Positions 56,053 to 64,000 of a DNA stretch of 64,000 bases are shown here, one piece after another (the first letter of the stretch is position 1; each line of letters begins with the position of its first letter). Made by a program: the position numbers and the translations under genes. Source of the stretch: Gelidibacter japonicus (GTDB lineage Bacteria > Bacteroidota > Bacteroidia > Flavobacteriales > Flavobacteriaceae); assembly GCF_010725055.1 (NCBI RefSeq), contig NZ_BJKB01000012.1, positions 62,001-126,000 of the forward strand, given 5' to 3'. The notes beneath the pieces were generated by a model, which did not search any database, had not been told where the DNA came from, and was given only the letters and a program-made list of their open reading frames with translations.

Positions 56053-58755
56053 TTATAGCTTATAAGCCACTTTAAACATTATAATTCTCGGCATTATAAA
56101 CGTTTTACTGTCACTGATCAAAAAACTGTTGAATGAATTCTGTTGCTTAAACCGCATATCAAATAAATTTGTAGCGTTGATTTCAAAGCCCCACGGACTA
56201 TCCTCCAATTGATAAAACAAGGACGCGTTTGCCGTGTCAAAAGTATTTTTAGTGTTGTTGCTTTTGTTGTGATAACTGTCAAAAGCATAATCTGCCTTAA
56301 AGATAAAATCGCTTAAGAAATCATAGTGTAGAATGGCAAAAAAGCCATCGTTTTCGAAATTACTGCTCACGTTGGACGATCGGTAGGCATTGAAATCTTT
56401 TTTATAGCCAATTTCAATATTTGGCAATTTTTTAAAGAAAGTCTCCGCGCTGACGGTTGAGGAAACGGATTTTGAAATATTCAGATGTGTGTCGTCGTTT
56501 AAAATTTGGTAAAAGTCGTTATAGTTAAAGGTACTTCGCAATTTGTAACGAATCTTGTTGATTTTTTTTGAAATCGTACCGTTAACGCTCCAACTATGTT
56601 CTGGCAAATCAAAGAAAACAGGCGTGCTGTATTGTTCAATGCCTTGTAATTGGGTGACATTCTTAAAATGTTCTACTTTTTTATTGAAATTGGTGTTGAG
56701 GTTAAGGTTTAAATTTCTAAATAGACTGAACTTGTGATAGTTCAAACTCACCGTATGGTATAATTGATTTTCCAAAGTGGCATTGCCTTTATAAACGCTA
56801 TTGAAATTGTTCAAAACGAAATTGTTGGCAAGTTGCTCAATACCCTGGAAACGTGCATTGAGGCTGTATTTGAAATTGATCCTTTCACTGTTATTGAATT
56901 CTATTTTGGTGGTAAATTGGGGCAATATCAGAGCTTTGGTTTGATTGCTTTTTTCATCAAACTGTTGGGTCTGCCAACTGTAAAAATGGGTGTATAGCAT
57001 CGGTTTGAACGTGGCAATCCCGATCTGGAACTTGTATTCCAGCCCAACAAAGGTGTTCAGAAAATCATAGCTAAAATCATTGCCAAAACCTGCAGTATTA
57101 AAGTTGTTGATGGTGCCATTGCTCAATTGTTGCAAATCCTGATTGTAAAAATTGGTGAAAGCTGCATTAACGCCCACACTTGTATAGATATGATTAAAAT
57201 TATTGAGTACCCAATAGTCTTTTATAATGGCATTGACGTTGTGTGCACTATTGCGTTTGGTCTGTAAAATATCATAAAGGTCATCATCTTCCAAGGGGAT
57301 CAAGCCTTGTAGGATTTGTTGGTTGGTCAACCATTCCGTTAGGGGTTTGTCATTTTGAAAGGTATAGGTGGCTTCTAAGGTACCTGTATGGTTTTTGGAC
57401 AGTTTCCGACTGTAGGTAATGTTCTGTTTAAGATTCAGGGCTTTGATATCAGTATTAGTGGCTATGCTATTGTTTTGAATGGGGTTGATGGTATTGATCA
57501 ATCCCTTACTGTCATTATTGGTTACCTTAATAAAACTATTATAGGCGAAATCTTCCTCAAAACTTGGCTTATAATTCAAGGTGAGTTTACCAATCGTGAA
57601 AAAGTTATTGAAGTTGTTGGTGGTGGTACGGTTTTCAAAATAGGGGTCTTCGTTGTTCAAATACTCATTTGTAATATGGCTCTCGGTATCGGTCTTACTA
57701 TTTGAACTGATAATGTAACCACTAACATCCGTGACGTTGTTGATGGCCTGTCTAATATTTAAAGCCCCAAACTGGTTGGTATTTGCGGTATAATCTTGAT
57801 TGTTGAGGTACCGTGCAAAATCACTATTGAAAAGATCAAAATAGCTGCTGGCATCACTTAAGAGTTTGCCAAAGCCACCTTCAAACTCCAAATAATCCCT
57901 AAAACTAAAACTTTTAACACCTTGATTGTTGAGGTCGCCAATAAAATTGACGTTGGTTTTAGGGCTGTAATAAAACAGGTTGGGATGGATCACATAACGG
58001 TCTTTGATACCCGCACCGGCCTCAAGGTCTCCAAAGGTAAATTTCTTTTTGTCTTCCTTTAGTTTAATGTTCATGGCCATGTCTTCATTATCCTGTAAAC
58101 CCTTGAGCATGGCCACCTCGTTGTAATTGTCAAGTATTTCTACTTTATCAACCGCGTCTGCCGGAATATTATTGACCGCCAATTTGCTATCGCCTGTAAA
58201 AAAGGTTTTGTTTTCTACCAATACCTTGGTCACTTTTTTGCCCTGTACGGTAACGTTGCCAGCGCGGTCCACTTCTACACCTGGGAGTTTTTTAAGCGCA
58301 TCCCGTAGTTTTCGTTCTTCACCAGTAACAAATTTATTAACATCGTAAGTTATGGTGTCTTTTTTGACCACTATGGGCGGTGTGTAATTGATGGTGACTT
58401 CGTCCAACTGGTCAGGGTTTTCTTGAAGTGTAAAATTTTGGATGGGGTCTTCTTCTGTAGTAGTCATGACCATTGTTTGTGGTGTAAAGCCCAAAAAACT
58501 CACTGTTAAGGTATAGGTTTGGTTTTTTGAAAGTCCAAGGGTGTAGTTGCCATTATCCTCTGTAATGGCGAAGCGAACTTCTTCGTTGTCGTTTTTTGGG
58601 ATGGCGAGAATGTTGGCGTAGGCTAATGGGGTTTTTAGGGTGTCGGTTACTTTTCCGGAAACTTTGATTTGTTGGGCATTTGAATAGAAGAAAACCCCAA
58701 ATAGAAGAAAAGTGAAAAATGGGGTTTTAAAAAAAGAATTTATATAGCAGAACAA
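56053..58755 (-). CDS. TonB-receptor-like outer-membrane barrel protein of a GLPGLI locus
   Basis: A 900-residue outer-membrane protein. Signal to about residue 28 (FFYSNAQQ). The carboxypeptidase-regulatory-like domain spans about 30-110 (VSGKVTDTLKTPLAYANILAIP). A plug-like region follows (KDTITYDVNKFVTGEERKLRDALKKLPGVEVDRAGNVTVQGKKVTKVLVENKTFFTGD), then a long barrel ending RIIMFKVAYKL. It belongs to the outer-membrane beta-barrel group that often lies beside GLPGLI genes. It is downstream of a GLPGLI gene on the same strand, after a 190-base gap in which I see nothing else. No TonB box is recognised. Substrate unknown. Confidence 0.85.
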   Translation of the reverse strand: MFCYINSFFKTPFFTFLLFGVFFYSNAQQIKVSGKVTDTLKTPLAYANILAIPKNDNEEVRFAITEDNGNYTLGLSKNQTYTLTVSFLGFTPQTMVMTTTEEDPIQNFTLQENPDQLDEVTINYTPPIVVKKDTITYDVNKFVTGEERKLRDALKKLPGVEVDRAGNVTVQGKKVTKVLVENKTFFTGDSKLAVNNIPADAVDKVEILDNYNEVAMLKGLQDNEDMAMNIKLKEDKKKFTFGDLEAGAGIKDRYVIHPNLFYYSPKTNVNFIGDLNNQGVKSFSFRDYLEFEGGFGKLLSDASSYFDLFNSDFARYLNNQDYTANTNQFGALNIRQAINNVTDVSGYIISSNSKTDTESHITNEYLNNEDPYFENRTTTNNFNNFFTIGKLTLNYKPSFEEDFAYNSFIKVTNNDSKGLINTINPIQNNSIATNTDIKALNLKQNITYSRKLSKNHTGTLEATYTFQNDKPLTEWLTNQQILQGLIPLEDDDLYDILQTKRNSAHNVNAIIKDYWVLNNFNHIYTSVGVNAAFTNFYNQDLQQLSNGTINNFNTAGFGNDFSYDFLNTFVGLEYKFQIGIATFKPMLYTHFYSWQTQQFDEKSNQTKALILPQFTTKIEFNNSERINFKYSLNARFQGIEQLANNFVLNNFNSVYKGNATLENQLYHTVSLNYHKFSLFRNLNLNLNTNFNKKVEHFKNVTQLQGIEQYSTPVFFDLPEHSWSVNGTISKKINKIRYKLRSTFNYNDFYQILNDDTHLNISKSVSSTVSAETFFKKLPNIEIGYKKDFNAYRSSNVSSNFENDGFFAILHYDFLSDFIFKADYAFDSYHNKSNNTKNTFDTANASLFYQLEDSPWGFEINATNLFDMRFKQQNSFNSFLISDSKTFIMPRIIMFKVAYKL

Positions 58756-58945
58756 TTTTACAATTGGTTTAAAACGTTATAATATATGTTTGATATCCTT
58801 TATAAATATTGTTCATGGTTCATTTTTCGGACTGTTATTCCTAATTTATATCGCAATTGAAATGATTTCAATTTTCCGAAAAGCACCTGGCAAATATTGT
58901 TCCAATTATATGATATTACTCCATGAAAGGGAATTAAAGTATGAT

Positions 58946-59692
58946 TTAATTCTTATTAATATATTTTTCTCTATTCATGGAAAAGTCTTTCATAAATGCG
59001 TTGAATTCACCTTCAGTTAATTTCTTACCTTTGGTTGGTAAGGTTATCTTTATTTCTTTATCAACGAACTCAATCTTATCTAAGGTTGTAACAATATTGC
59101 CATTTTCTAATTGAATGATTAAGCCAGGTAATCCTCCAAAACCATCAGGTCCATATGGTAAATTTATTTCTGGCGTATACCAAACTGTAATTTCAGTTTC
59201 AATTACCCCATTTCTACCTTCTTTTATCAATACTTTCTTAGCCTTATAGCAAGTCAAGCCATTTAAAATCAACTTCTCCTTTGTTAAAATCCAATTCATT
59301 TCCTCAAACTTTGTGGTTATTAAAAACGTTTCATCTAATATCTCTTTTTTAATAATCAAATGACCAATTTTTTTATCAAAGAAGGCAACTCCATTAAAAC
59401 CACTAAAAGCCAAAGCCAATTTATTCTTAAAACTTGAATTCTCATCAGAATTCATTTTTTCAACTAACTGATACTTGGCAAAGTTTGGGTTAAATTTCAA
59501 AACATACTCATTACTTCCGATAGTCTCATTAACATTCGAAATGGCCTTTTTCAATTCCTCCTTAACATCTGAATTGTTTAATTTCTCATTGTTTAATTTA
59601 GATTCTTTAGTATAATATGCAACACCACTTTTGTTCTGACCGATACAAAAAAGTGTAACAAACGTCATTAAAACAAAAAAAAGTTCTTTCAT
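58946..59692 (-). CDS. GLPGLI family protein, copy 1
   Basis: A 248-residue secreted protein with signal peptide MKELFFVLMTFVTLFCIGQ. The signature GLPGLI is at 187-192 in PYGPDGFGGLPGLIIQLENGN, preceded by VWYTPEINLPYGP. The fold should be mostly beta; function is unknown. It follows the small secreted gene at 59751-59993 by 58 bases and precedes the barrel gene. Its paralogue is at 63057-63794, and both share the central Trp-Lys-Leu and C-terminal phrasing. Confidence 0.92.
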   Translation of the reverse strand: MKELFFVLMTFVTLFCIGQNKSGVAYYTKESKLNNEKLNNSDVKEELKKAISNVNETIGSNEYVLKFNPNFAKYQLVEKMNSDENSSFKNKLALAFSGFNGVAFFDKKIGHLIIKKEILDETFLITTKFEEMNWILTKEKLILNGLTCYKAKKVLIKEGRNGVIETEITVWYTPEINLPYGPDGFGGLPGLIIQLENGNIVTTLDKIEFVDKEIKITLPTKGKKLTEGEFNAFMKDFSMNREKYINKN

Positions 59693-59750
59693 TCTTTTAA
59701 ATTTTTTATTTAAAACTGAGGATAAATTCTTACCCTCAGTTAATTTGTTT

Positions 59751-59993
59751 TTACCATCCTCCGTTCAGGACACAATGTTCCAACAATGAATCAAATAAAA
59801 GATATTCTTGTTCGTAATTTAAATCAAACATAATTGCAAAAGCTCGAGCTCCAGAATGAGCTCCTCTTAAGCAACTAACTTCTTGAATTAAGTTGTCTTC
59901 AACATTTGGTTGGTATATAACATTGGCATTTAAAGTGCTTCCCATAAAAAGAACAATGGCTAAAACACTAACCGTTTTTTTTAAATATTTCAT
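59751..59993 (-). CDS. Small secreted two-cysteine protein, copy 1
   Basis: An 80-residue protein, not recognised as a known family. Signal peptide MKYLKKTVSVLAIVLFMGST ending near LNA (residue 23), leaving a mature chain of about 57 residues. It has two cysteines, C41 and C74, 32 residues apart, and a predicted helical middle (ARAFAIMFDLNYEQEYLLFDSLLEHC). The right-edge gene at 63804-64000 has the same plan with 31 residues between its cysteines. Each lies directly upstream of a GLPGLI gene. A disulfide-closed helical peptide is an inference. Confidence 0.75.
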   Translation of the reverse strand: MKYLKKTVSVLAIVLFMGSTLNANVIYQPNVEDNLIQEVSCLRGAHSGARAFAIMFDLNYEQEYLLFDSLLEHCVLNGGW

Positions 59994-60051
59994 AAATTTC
60001 TAAATTTTAAAACCTACATTATTTTAATAGGTTTGGTTAATAACTTTTTTC

Positions 60052-60110
60052 TACAAAGTCTTAAAAAAATTACAAAGTCGTGTTTTACAAAGTCAATAAG
60101 TTACAAAGTC
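60052..60110. repeat. Four direct copies of TACAAAGTC
   Basis: Copies start at 60052, 60071, 60086 and 60102. An inverted copy (GACTTTGTA) lies at 60173-60181, touching the IS target duplication. They lie upstream of the small secreted gene. Confidence 0.85.
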
Positions 60111-60121
60111 TTAAAAAAAAT

Positions 60122-60161
60122 AAACCAGCTGGTTTTTGGATCAATCCAGTTTGTTTCAAAC
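60122..60161. repeat. Three adjacent short palindromes
   Basis: AAACCAGCTGGTTT (60122-60135), TGGAT-CA-ATCCA (60137-60148) and GTTTG-TTT-CAAAC (60149-60161) follow each other almost without gap. Confidence 0.8.
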
Positions 60162-60181
60162 AGCTCAGAAGTGACTTTGTA

Positions 60182-60186
60182 ATGAC
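60182..60186. repeat. Left target-site duplication of the IS21 element
   Basis: ATGAC directly left of the element. The matching ATGAC is at 62760-62764. Confidence 0.8.
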
Positions 60187-60234
60187 TGGCTATTTCGGAG
60201 TGATGGTGCCACGTGTTTCGGTCAAACCGTGCCA
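60187..60234. repeat. Left end of IS21: two transposase-type repeats
   Basis: Two copies of a TTTCGG...GTGCCAC pattern (60193-60212 and 60216-60234), inverse to those at the right end. Multiple terminal repeats are characteristic of IS21-like ends. Confidence 0.75.
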
Positions 60235-60270
60235 CTTTAAAAGATACTGCAATTATATAAAAAATTAATG

Positions 60271-61008
60271 TTATTCGTTCTTCAAAGCTCCTTTTCTTAA
60301 GGATTCTCCTTTGAGGTCTATCCTGTGTGAGGAGTTTACGATCCGGTCCAGGATTGCATCAGCTATGGTTCCTTCTCCAATGATGTCATACCAGGCGGAG
60401 ACCGGGATCTGGGATAAGATGATGGTGGAGGATCGGTTGTAGCGGTCATCGATTATATCCATAAGCGATTCTCTTGCATGGCCGTCAAATGCCTGTAGGC
60501 CAAAGTCGTCCAATATAAGTAGATCTGCCTTTAGGAGCTTTGCCAGTTCTTTCAAATAGGTTCCATCTGCCTTGCTGAGCTTTAATCTTTTTAACAAACG
60601 AGCGGTGTTGGCATAGATGGTACGATATTCCATCATGCACGCTTGATGCCCCAAGGACTGGGCCAGATAGCTTTTTCCAACTCCGGAAGCACCCGTCATA
60701 ATGATGTTCTCCTTTCGTTTTATAAAATCAAGGCACCCCAGGCGCAGGAACATATTTTTGTCCAGATTGCGCTGTTGGGTGTAATCCACTTCCGCCAGGG
60801 CTGCCTGTCCCCGGAAGGTTGCCTGCTTGAGGAGCCTTTGGATCTTTCGGTTCTTATGGTCCTCCCACTGATGGTCCGTGAGCAATGCCAGGTATTCATC
60901 GGCCGTAAGGTTCGTGGTGCGGTTTTCCCTGATCTGCTGGAGGTGCAGATCTGCCATGGCGTTCAGACGCATTTGTTTTAGTTTTTCAACAGTTTGATTG
61001 TTGTTCAT
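60271..61008 (-). CDS. istB: IS21 helper ATPase IstB
   Basis: A 245-residue AAA+ ATPase related to DnaC that activates the IstA transposase and helps select the target. Walker A is GASGVGKS (106-113), Walker B is LLILDDFG (163-170), and the C-terminal ATIILSQIPVSAWYDIIGEGTIADAILDRIVNSSHRIDLKGES-like region (text here abbreviated) is typical. Complete. It follows istA by 31 bases inside the element. Confidence 0.95.
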   Translation of the reverse strand: MNNNQTVEKLKQMRLNAMADLHLQQIRENRTTNLTADEYLALLTDHQWEDHKNRKIQRLLKQATFRGQAALAEVDYTQQRNLDKNMFLRLGCLDFIKRKENIIMTGASGVGKSYLAQSLGHQACMMEYRTIYANTARLLKRLKLSKADGTYLKELAKLLKADLLILDDFGLQAFDGHARESLMDIIDDRYNRSSTIILSQIPVSAWYDIIGEGTIADAILDRIVNSSHRIDLKGESLRKGALKNE

Positions 61009-61039
61009 AATTATAGAGTTTATTGATTAAATATTTTAT

Positions 61040-62593
61040 TTATTGATATGCCGAAGCTCCCCGGAGATTCCCATGTACGGGGATATGGGGTTTCTCTTCC
61101 TCTAGGTCTTGGTAGAACAGGGAAGACTGGTCCAGGTTGTTCTTCAGGATGTTCTTGATGCGCTGGTATGCGACCGCATCTGCCCGTATGGCCCTTTTGC
61201 ATGCGCTGTCCAAGCGCTGTGAGCCATAGGCCTTGTGCAACTGTATAAGCCCCATGGCCCGTTTGTAGCCGATCTCGGGGTAATCCCCGGAGGCGATGAT
61301 GGTATCGATACATGCCACTACGTTTTCTCCGTGGACAGCTGCCTTCTTTTTAAAGAACTCGGGGCTCCAGTCCACATAATATTTGTGGGTACTGCTCAGG
61401 TGGTCGCGATCGGTGTTGTAGTTTCCCTTTCTCGGATTGCGCCGGTGCAGGGCTATCCGCTGATGGTTATAATACACTTCCACCGTTGTGGAGGTATAAT
61501 GGATCTGGGTCTGCTGGCCTATGTAGCGGTAGGGTACGCTATAATAACTTTTATCTGGTGAGAAGTACACATAGCCCATCTTCTGTACCTTGGCACGGCA
61601 ATAGTCCTTAAGCTGGTAGGGACTTGTTGGAAGTGATTTTAAATGGCCCTTTTCTATGGACTGGAAGAGCTCCAGGCGGCTGGCCTGCTTTCTTTTGAAC
61701 AGTAGATTGTTATAGGCCGTCAACAGCTTGCGGATCTCTTTGTTGAGCTCCTCCAGGGAGAAGAAGGTCATATTGCGCAGAGGGTAATAGATGCGCTGGT
61801 AGGCAAGATGGACCGCATTTTCCACAAGGGCCTTGTCCTGCGGGGAATAGCCACGGGTCGGATTGATCACGCAGTTGTAGTGCCTGGCAAAGTCCTTAAA
61901 ACTACGGTTGATATCTGCCTCATAACGACTGGCACGGGTTACGGCCGACTTTAGATTATCGGAGACGATGGCCTTGGGAACGCCGCCATAAAACTCCAGG
62001 GCATGTCCACAGCAGGTAATAAAATCCGCTCTCTTTTGGCTATGGCAGGCTTCCACATAGGTGTACTGGCTGTTGGGCAGGATGGCCACGAAGACTTCAA
62101 CCGCGATGAGTTCCCCGGTGGACCGATCCACGATCTGCAGCTTCTTGCCGGCGAAGTCGATATACATCTCATTGCCCGGATCATGTTCCAATTTCATGGA
62201 TCCCCTCACCTTTGCATATTTACGGTTGTAATGCTCCATGAACTGGGTATAGCTATAGGGCTCCTTAGCGGTCTGTAGATATTCCTGATAATGGAACAGA
62301 AAGGTAAACCCCGGATGGTTCCGTGCCTTATTGATGCCGTCAAAATACAACATGAGCTCCTCATAGCGGGGATTGGCTATGGTGGTACTGGAAGGGAAAA
62401 GTGCCTCAAGGGCAACATTGTCACTGGCCAAAAGCTCTTCTAAGGAACGGGTGCTGGCCTTGAACAGCCGCACATAATTGTTTACCGTGTTGCGGGATAT
62501 CCCGAGGGTAGCACCTATCTTACGGTTGCTGAACCCATCAATATACAGGGAAATGATTTGTTTTAAGTCCATTGGATCAAGTGTGTTGGCCAT
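61040..62593 (-). CDS. istA: IS21 transposase IstA
   Basis: A 517-residue DDE transposase. An N-terminal helix-turn-helix (about 9-45: IGATLGISRNTVNNYVRLFK) is followed by the integrase core with D146 (MYIDFAGK), D212 (IVSDNLKSAV) and E258 (PQDKALVENAV). The C-terminal beta-domain includes KMGYVYFSPDKSYYSVPYRY. No frameshift is seen, so the element may be active. It is the first gene of the istA-istB unit. Confidence 0.95.
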   Translation of the reverse strand: MANTLDPMDLKQIISLYIDGFSNRKIGATLGISRNTVNNYVRLFKASTRSLEELLASDNVALEALFPSSTTIANPRYEELMLYFDGINKARNHPGFTFLFHYQEYLQTAKEPYSYTQFMEHYNRKYAKVRGSMKLEHDPGNEMYIDFAGKKLQIVDRSTGELIAVEVFVAILPNSQYTYVEACHSQKRADFITCCGHALEFYGGVPKAIVSDNLKSAVTRASRYEADINRSFKDFARHYNCVINPTRGYSPQDKALVENAVHLAYQRIYYPLRNMTFFSLEELNKEIRKLLTAYNNLLFKRKQASRLELFQSIEKGHLKSLPTSPYQLKDYCRAKVQKMGYVYFSPDKSYYSVPYRYIGQQTQIHYTSTTVEVYYNHQRIALHRRNPRKGNYNTDRDHLSSTHKYYVDWSPEFFKKKAAVHGENVVACIDTIIASGDYPEIGYKRAMGLIQLHKAYGSQRLDSACKRAIRADAVAYQRIKNILKNNLDQSSLFYQDLEEEKPHIPVHGNLRGASAYQ

Positions 62594-62641
62594 ATCGCAT
62601 TCTTTTAAGCGATAAGGTAATTAATACTTGATCTTTCAAAG

Positions 62642-62759
62642 TGGCACAAATCGAACCGTTATGGGTTATTAACACACAGGCAAAAGTGGCACAGTTTGAA
62701 CCGAAATGCCTGGCACTATGAAACCGAAATCACTGGCACAAATCGAACCGAAGTAACCA
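62642..62759. repeat. Right end of IS21: four transposase-type repeats
   Basis: TGGCAC followed by about 5 bases and GAACCG or AAACCG occurs at 62642, 62687, 62711 and 62734. The outermost copy ends in the terminal inverted repeat. Confidence 0.8.
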
Positions 62760-62764
62760 ATGAC
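62760..62764. repeat. Right target-site duplication of the IS21 element
   Basis: ATGAC directly right of the element, identical to 60182-60186. Confidence 0.8.
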
Positions 62765-63056
62765 TCCAAAAACCATCATCAACAATGTAAACATAAAAAA
62801 AAAAAAACGAAAAAGACAACTATTTTGTGCATTAGTTTTGGGAGATCTTACTATTAATAATTTTGTTCGATTTTTGACGCTTTCCGAGTATTGTCAGTGT
62901 TGAAAACTACGGGAAAGCCGTAATCTGAATTATTTTTAACCATTTTTATAATAGTTCACTAAAAATATGGATTTAGAGAAGAGAATTCGGAGTTTAAATT
63001 ATTTATTTCAAAGTATCATGAAATGAATATTTTGTTTTTATAGGCTTCACAAAACC
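62765..63056. other. Gene-free interval right of the IS
   Basis: About 290 bases after the IS and before the end of GLPGLI copy 2. There is a 13-A run near 62796, and GCTTTCC (62879-62885) faces GGAAAGC (62912-62918) across 26 bases. No gene or clear terminator seen. Confidence 0.4.
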
Positions 63057-63794
63057 TTAATTTTTAGATTTGTTCTCAAAACCATACTCGTCAATTTTTT
63101 GTGAAATGTAGGTTTCAAACTCTTCAGATGTTATTTTGATACCTTGAGTCGGTTTACTGATTTGTACTTGGTTTTCAAACTTTATCTCTGTTGCATAATA
63201 ATTAATGTCACCATAGTTTAATTCTAAAATTAATCCTGGAAGTCCGTTGTAACCTCTTGGACCGAAAGGTAGGGGGATTTCAGGAGTAAACCAAGCTGTA
63301 ATTTTAATGTCATTGACGTAGATTTTATTTTTTTCAAGGATCATCTCGGCTTTTAAACACTTGTAGTTTGCTATTAATTTTGTTTCGGAAGTCAATTTCC
63401 AATCTGTTTGTATCGCATCCTCTATTAGAAAGATCTCACCAAGCATTGTTCTTTGAATGGTAACTTTTTTATCTTTTAAATTTGTGAAGTAAATTTCCTC
63501 ACCTCCAAATAACTTGGCTGATTTCAGAAAAAAGTCACTCTTGTCAGTATCATTAACCAAAGCGTTCTCTATTTTAAAAAGAGACTTTTCTTTATTGAAT
63601 TCAAGATGATATTTTAACTCATCCAATCTGGAAATGGTTCTATTGTAAAAGTCAATATTACTGTCTTTAACACCCTGATCGCTCTTCTTTTTAGAAGCAG
63701 TGATTTTATAAACAACCAATCCAGAGTTTTCTTGATTTTGAGAAAACCCAATGAATGTTAAAAACAGTAATAGAAAAGTTAGTTTGATATTCAT
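63057..63794 (-). CDS. GLPGLI family protein, copy 2
   Basis: A 245-residue secreted protein with signal peptide MNIKLTFLLLFLTFIGFSQ. GLPGLI is at 184-189 in PFGPRGYNGLPGLILELNYGD, preceded by AWFTPEIPLPFGP. It is a paralogue of 58946-59692 with the same length and order of conserved segments (IQTDWKLTSETKLIANYKCLKAE matches NWILTKEKLILNGLTCYKAKK in copy 1). It starts 9 bases after the stop of a small secreted two-cysteine protein gene, so the two are one transcriptional unit. Function unknown. Confidence 0.92.
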   Translation of the reverse strand: MNIKLTFLLLFLTFIGFSQNQENSGLVVYKITASKKKSDQGVKDSNIDFYNRTISRLDELKYHLEFNKEKSLFKIENALVNDTDKSDFFLKSAKLFGGEEIYFTNLKDKKVTIQRTMLGEIFLIEDAIQTDWKLTSETKLIANYKCLKAEMILEKNKIYVNDIKITAWFTPEIPLPFGPRGYNGLPGLILELNYGDINYYATEIKFENQVQISKPTQGIKITSEEFETYISQKIDEYGFENKSKN

Positions 63795-63803
63795 TTTTTA
63801 ACT

Positions 63804-64000
63804 TTAATAAGTTCCAGCCTCGCTTTCCATACAGTCTTCATAAACCCAGGCACCCAATTCTAAAGCTCGCGCTCTGTCATTCCACGTGAATACTGCTGCT
63901 TCATAAACACCCATTGCCATTTCAAAACAGTCTCCAGGTGAATCTTCAATTTGATTATTCATCATAGAAGTGTTTGCATTCAAGGAGACAGTAAAAAATA
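63804..64000 (-). CDS. Partial small secreted two-cysteine protein, copy 2
   Basis: The gene runs off the right edge; 64 residues are visible and then TAA. They begin with the end of a likely signal peptide (FFTVSLNA) followed by NTSMMNNQIEDSPGDC. Two cysteines are 31 residues apart, with a helical middle rich in Ala, Arg and Glu (RARALELGAWVYEDC), as in copy 1 (32 residues apart). It ends ESEAGTY. It is directly coupled to GLPGLI copy 2. Not a family I recognise. Confidence 0.72.
   Translation of the reverse strand, partial: FFTVSLNANTSMMNNQIEDSPGDCFEMAMGVYEAAVFTWNDRARALELGAWVYEDCMESEAGTY

Larger units (their letters stand above)
60187..62759 (-). mobile_element. Complete IS21-family insertion sequence, 2573 bp
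   Basis: The element starts TGGCTATTTCGG and ends with the near-complement CCGAAGTAACCA. It carries istA and istB, and is flanked by a 5-base duplication ATGAC, so it appears intact and inserted by transposition. Its base composition is visibly richer in G+C than the AT-rich surroundings, consistent with arrival from outside. It sits between two GLPGLI gene pairs. Confidence 0.9.

Noticed and set aside
61020-61313. 97-codon frame within istA on the same strand
   Set aside because: It is in another frame of istA and is made of Arg/Gly/Pro-rich sequence typical of a shadow frame.
60122-62810. 43-codon frame reconstructed by joining across the IS on the minus strand
   Set aside because: It reads through repeat units and palindromes and has no start context; more likely a repeat than a gene.

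Overview
The window looks like a chromosome segment from a marine or aquatic member of the Flavobacteriaceae (phylum Bacteroidota). The evidence is AT-rich DNA, promoters of the Bacteroidota type (TTTG, about 19 bases, TAnnTTTG), weak or absent Shine-Dalgarno sites, several TTG starts, and a family-typical gene set: PorZ and sorting-domain proteins of type IX secretion, SusC/TonB-type receptors, DUF4270, GLPGLI proteins, a two-gene atpD-atpC operon, and panC-panD next to a short glycogen-synthase-like protein. The genus cannot be named from the sequence alone.

Layout. 1-9.5 kb: end of a lipoprotein gene, a trans-sulfuration enzyme, a secreted barrel-like protein, gdhA, porZ, recO and a heme-type TonB receptor. 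9.5-16.7 kb: a 1516-residue type IX cargo protein divergent from recX, a small barrel protein and a JmjC/cupin protein, with intergenic tracts of seven-base tandem repeats. 16.7-28.4 kb: a possible gene remnant, the NfeD-flotillin pair, a DUF2007 protein, an M61 peptidase, atpD-atpC, and a TonB receptor-SGNH lipoprotein pair. 28.5-39.1 kb: the glycogen-synthase-like gene, DUF4270 and glmS as one operon, divergent from panC-panD-flippase; then two tandem esterase-like genes and radA. 39.6-46.9 kb: ileS, a DksA-like gene and lspA, then a PAS histidine kinase with its receiver protein and 5-formyl-THF cyclo-ligase. 47.2-55.9 kb: an interrupted zincin-like lipoprotein gene with a partner lipoprotein, the RimB-RimK-aspartoacylase operon, uvrC and a patatin/BamA protein. 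56-64 kb: a GLPGLI locus holding an outer-membrane barrel, two GLPGLI genes and two small secreted two-cysteine proteins, split by a complete IS21-family element.

How the genes work together. Most of the window is housekeeping: amino-acid and pantothenate synthesis, ATP synthase, translation, DNA repair (recO, recX, radA, uvrC) and envelope biogenesis (lspA, glmS, PorZ). The accessory interest is at the right end, where two copies of a 'small secreted two-cysteine protein + GLPGLI' pair lie in tandem on one strand upstream of a barrel protein. An IS21 copy with a 5-base target duplication separates them and sits in a repeat-rich spacer. Other points worth attention are two esterase-fold paralogues with Asp where the nucleophilic Ser should be, an IleRS with a swapped GXHH signature motif, seven-base tandem repeats next to gene ends, a palindrome read in frame inside uvrC, and an in-frame stop in a putative metallopeptidase lipoprotein.
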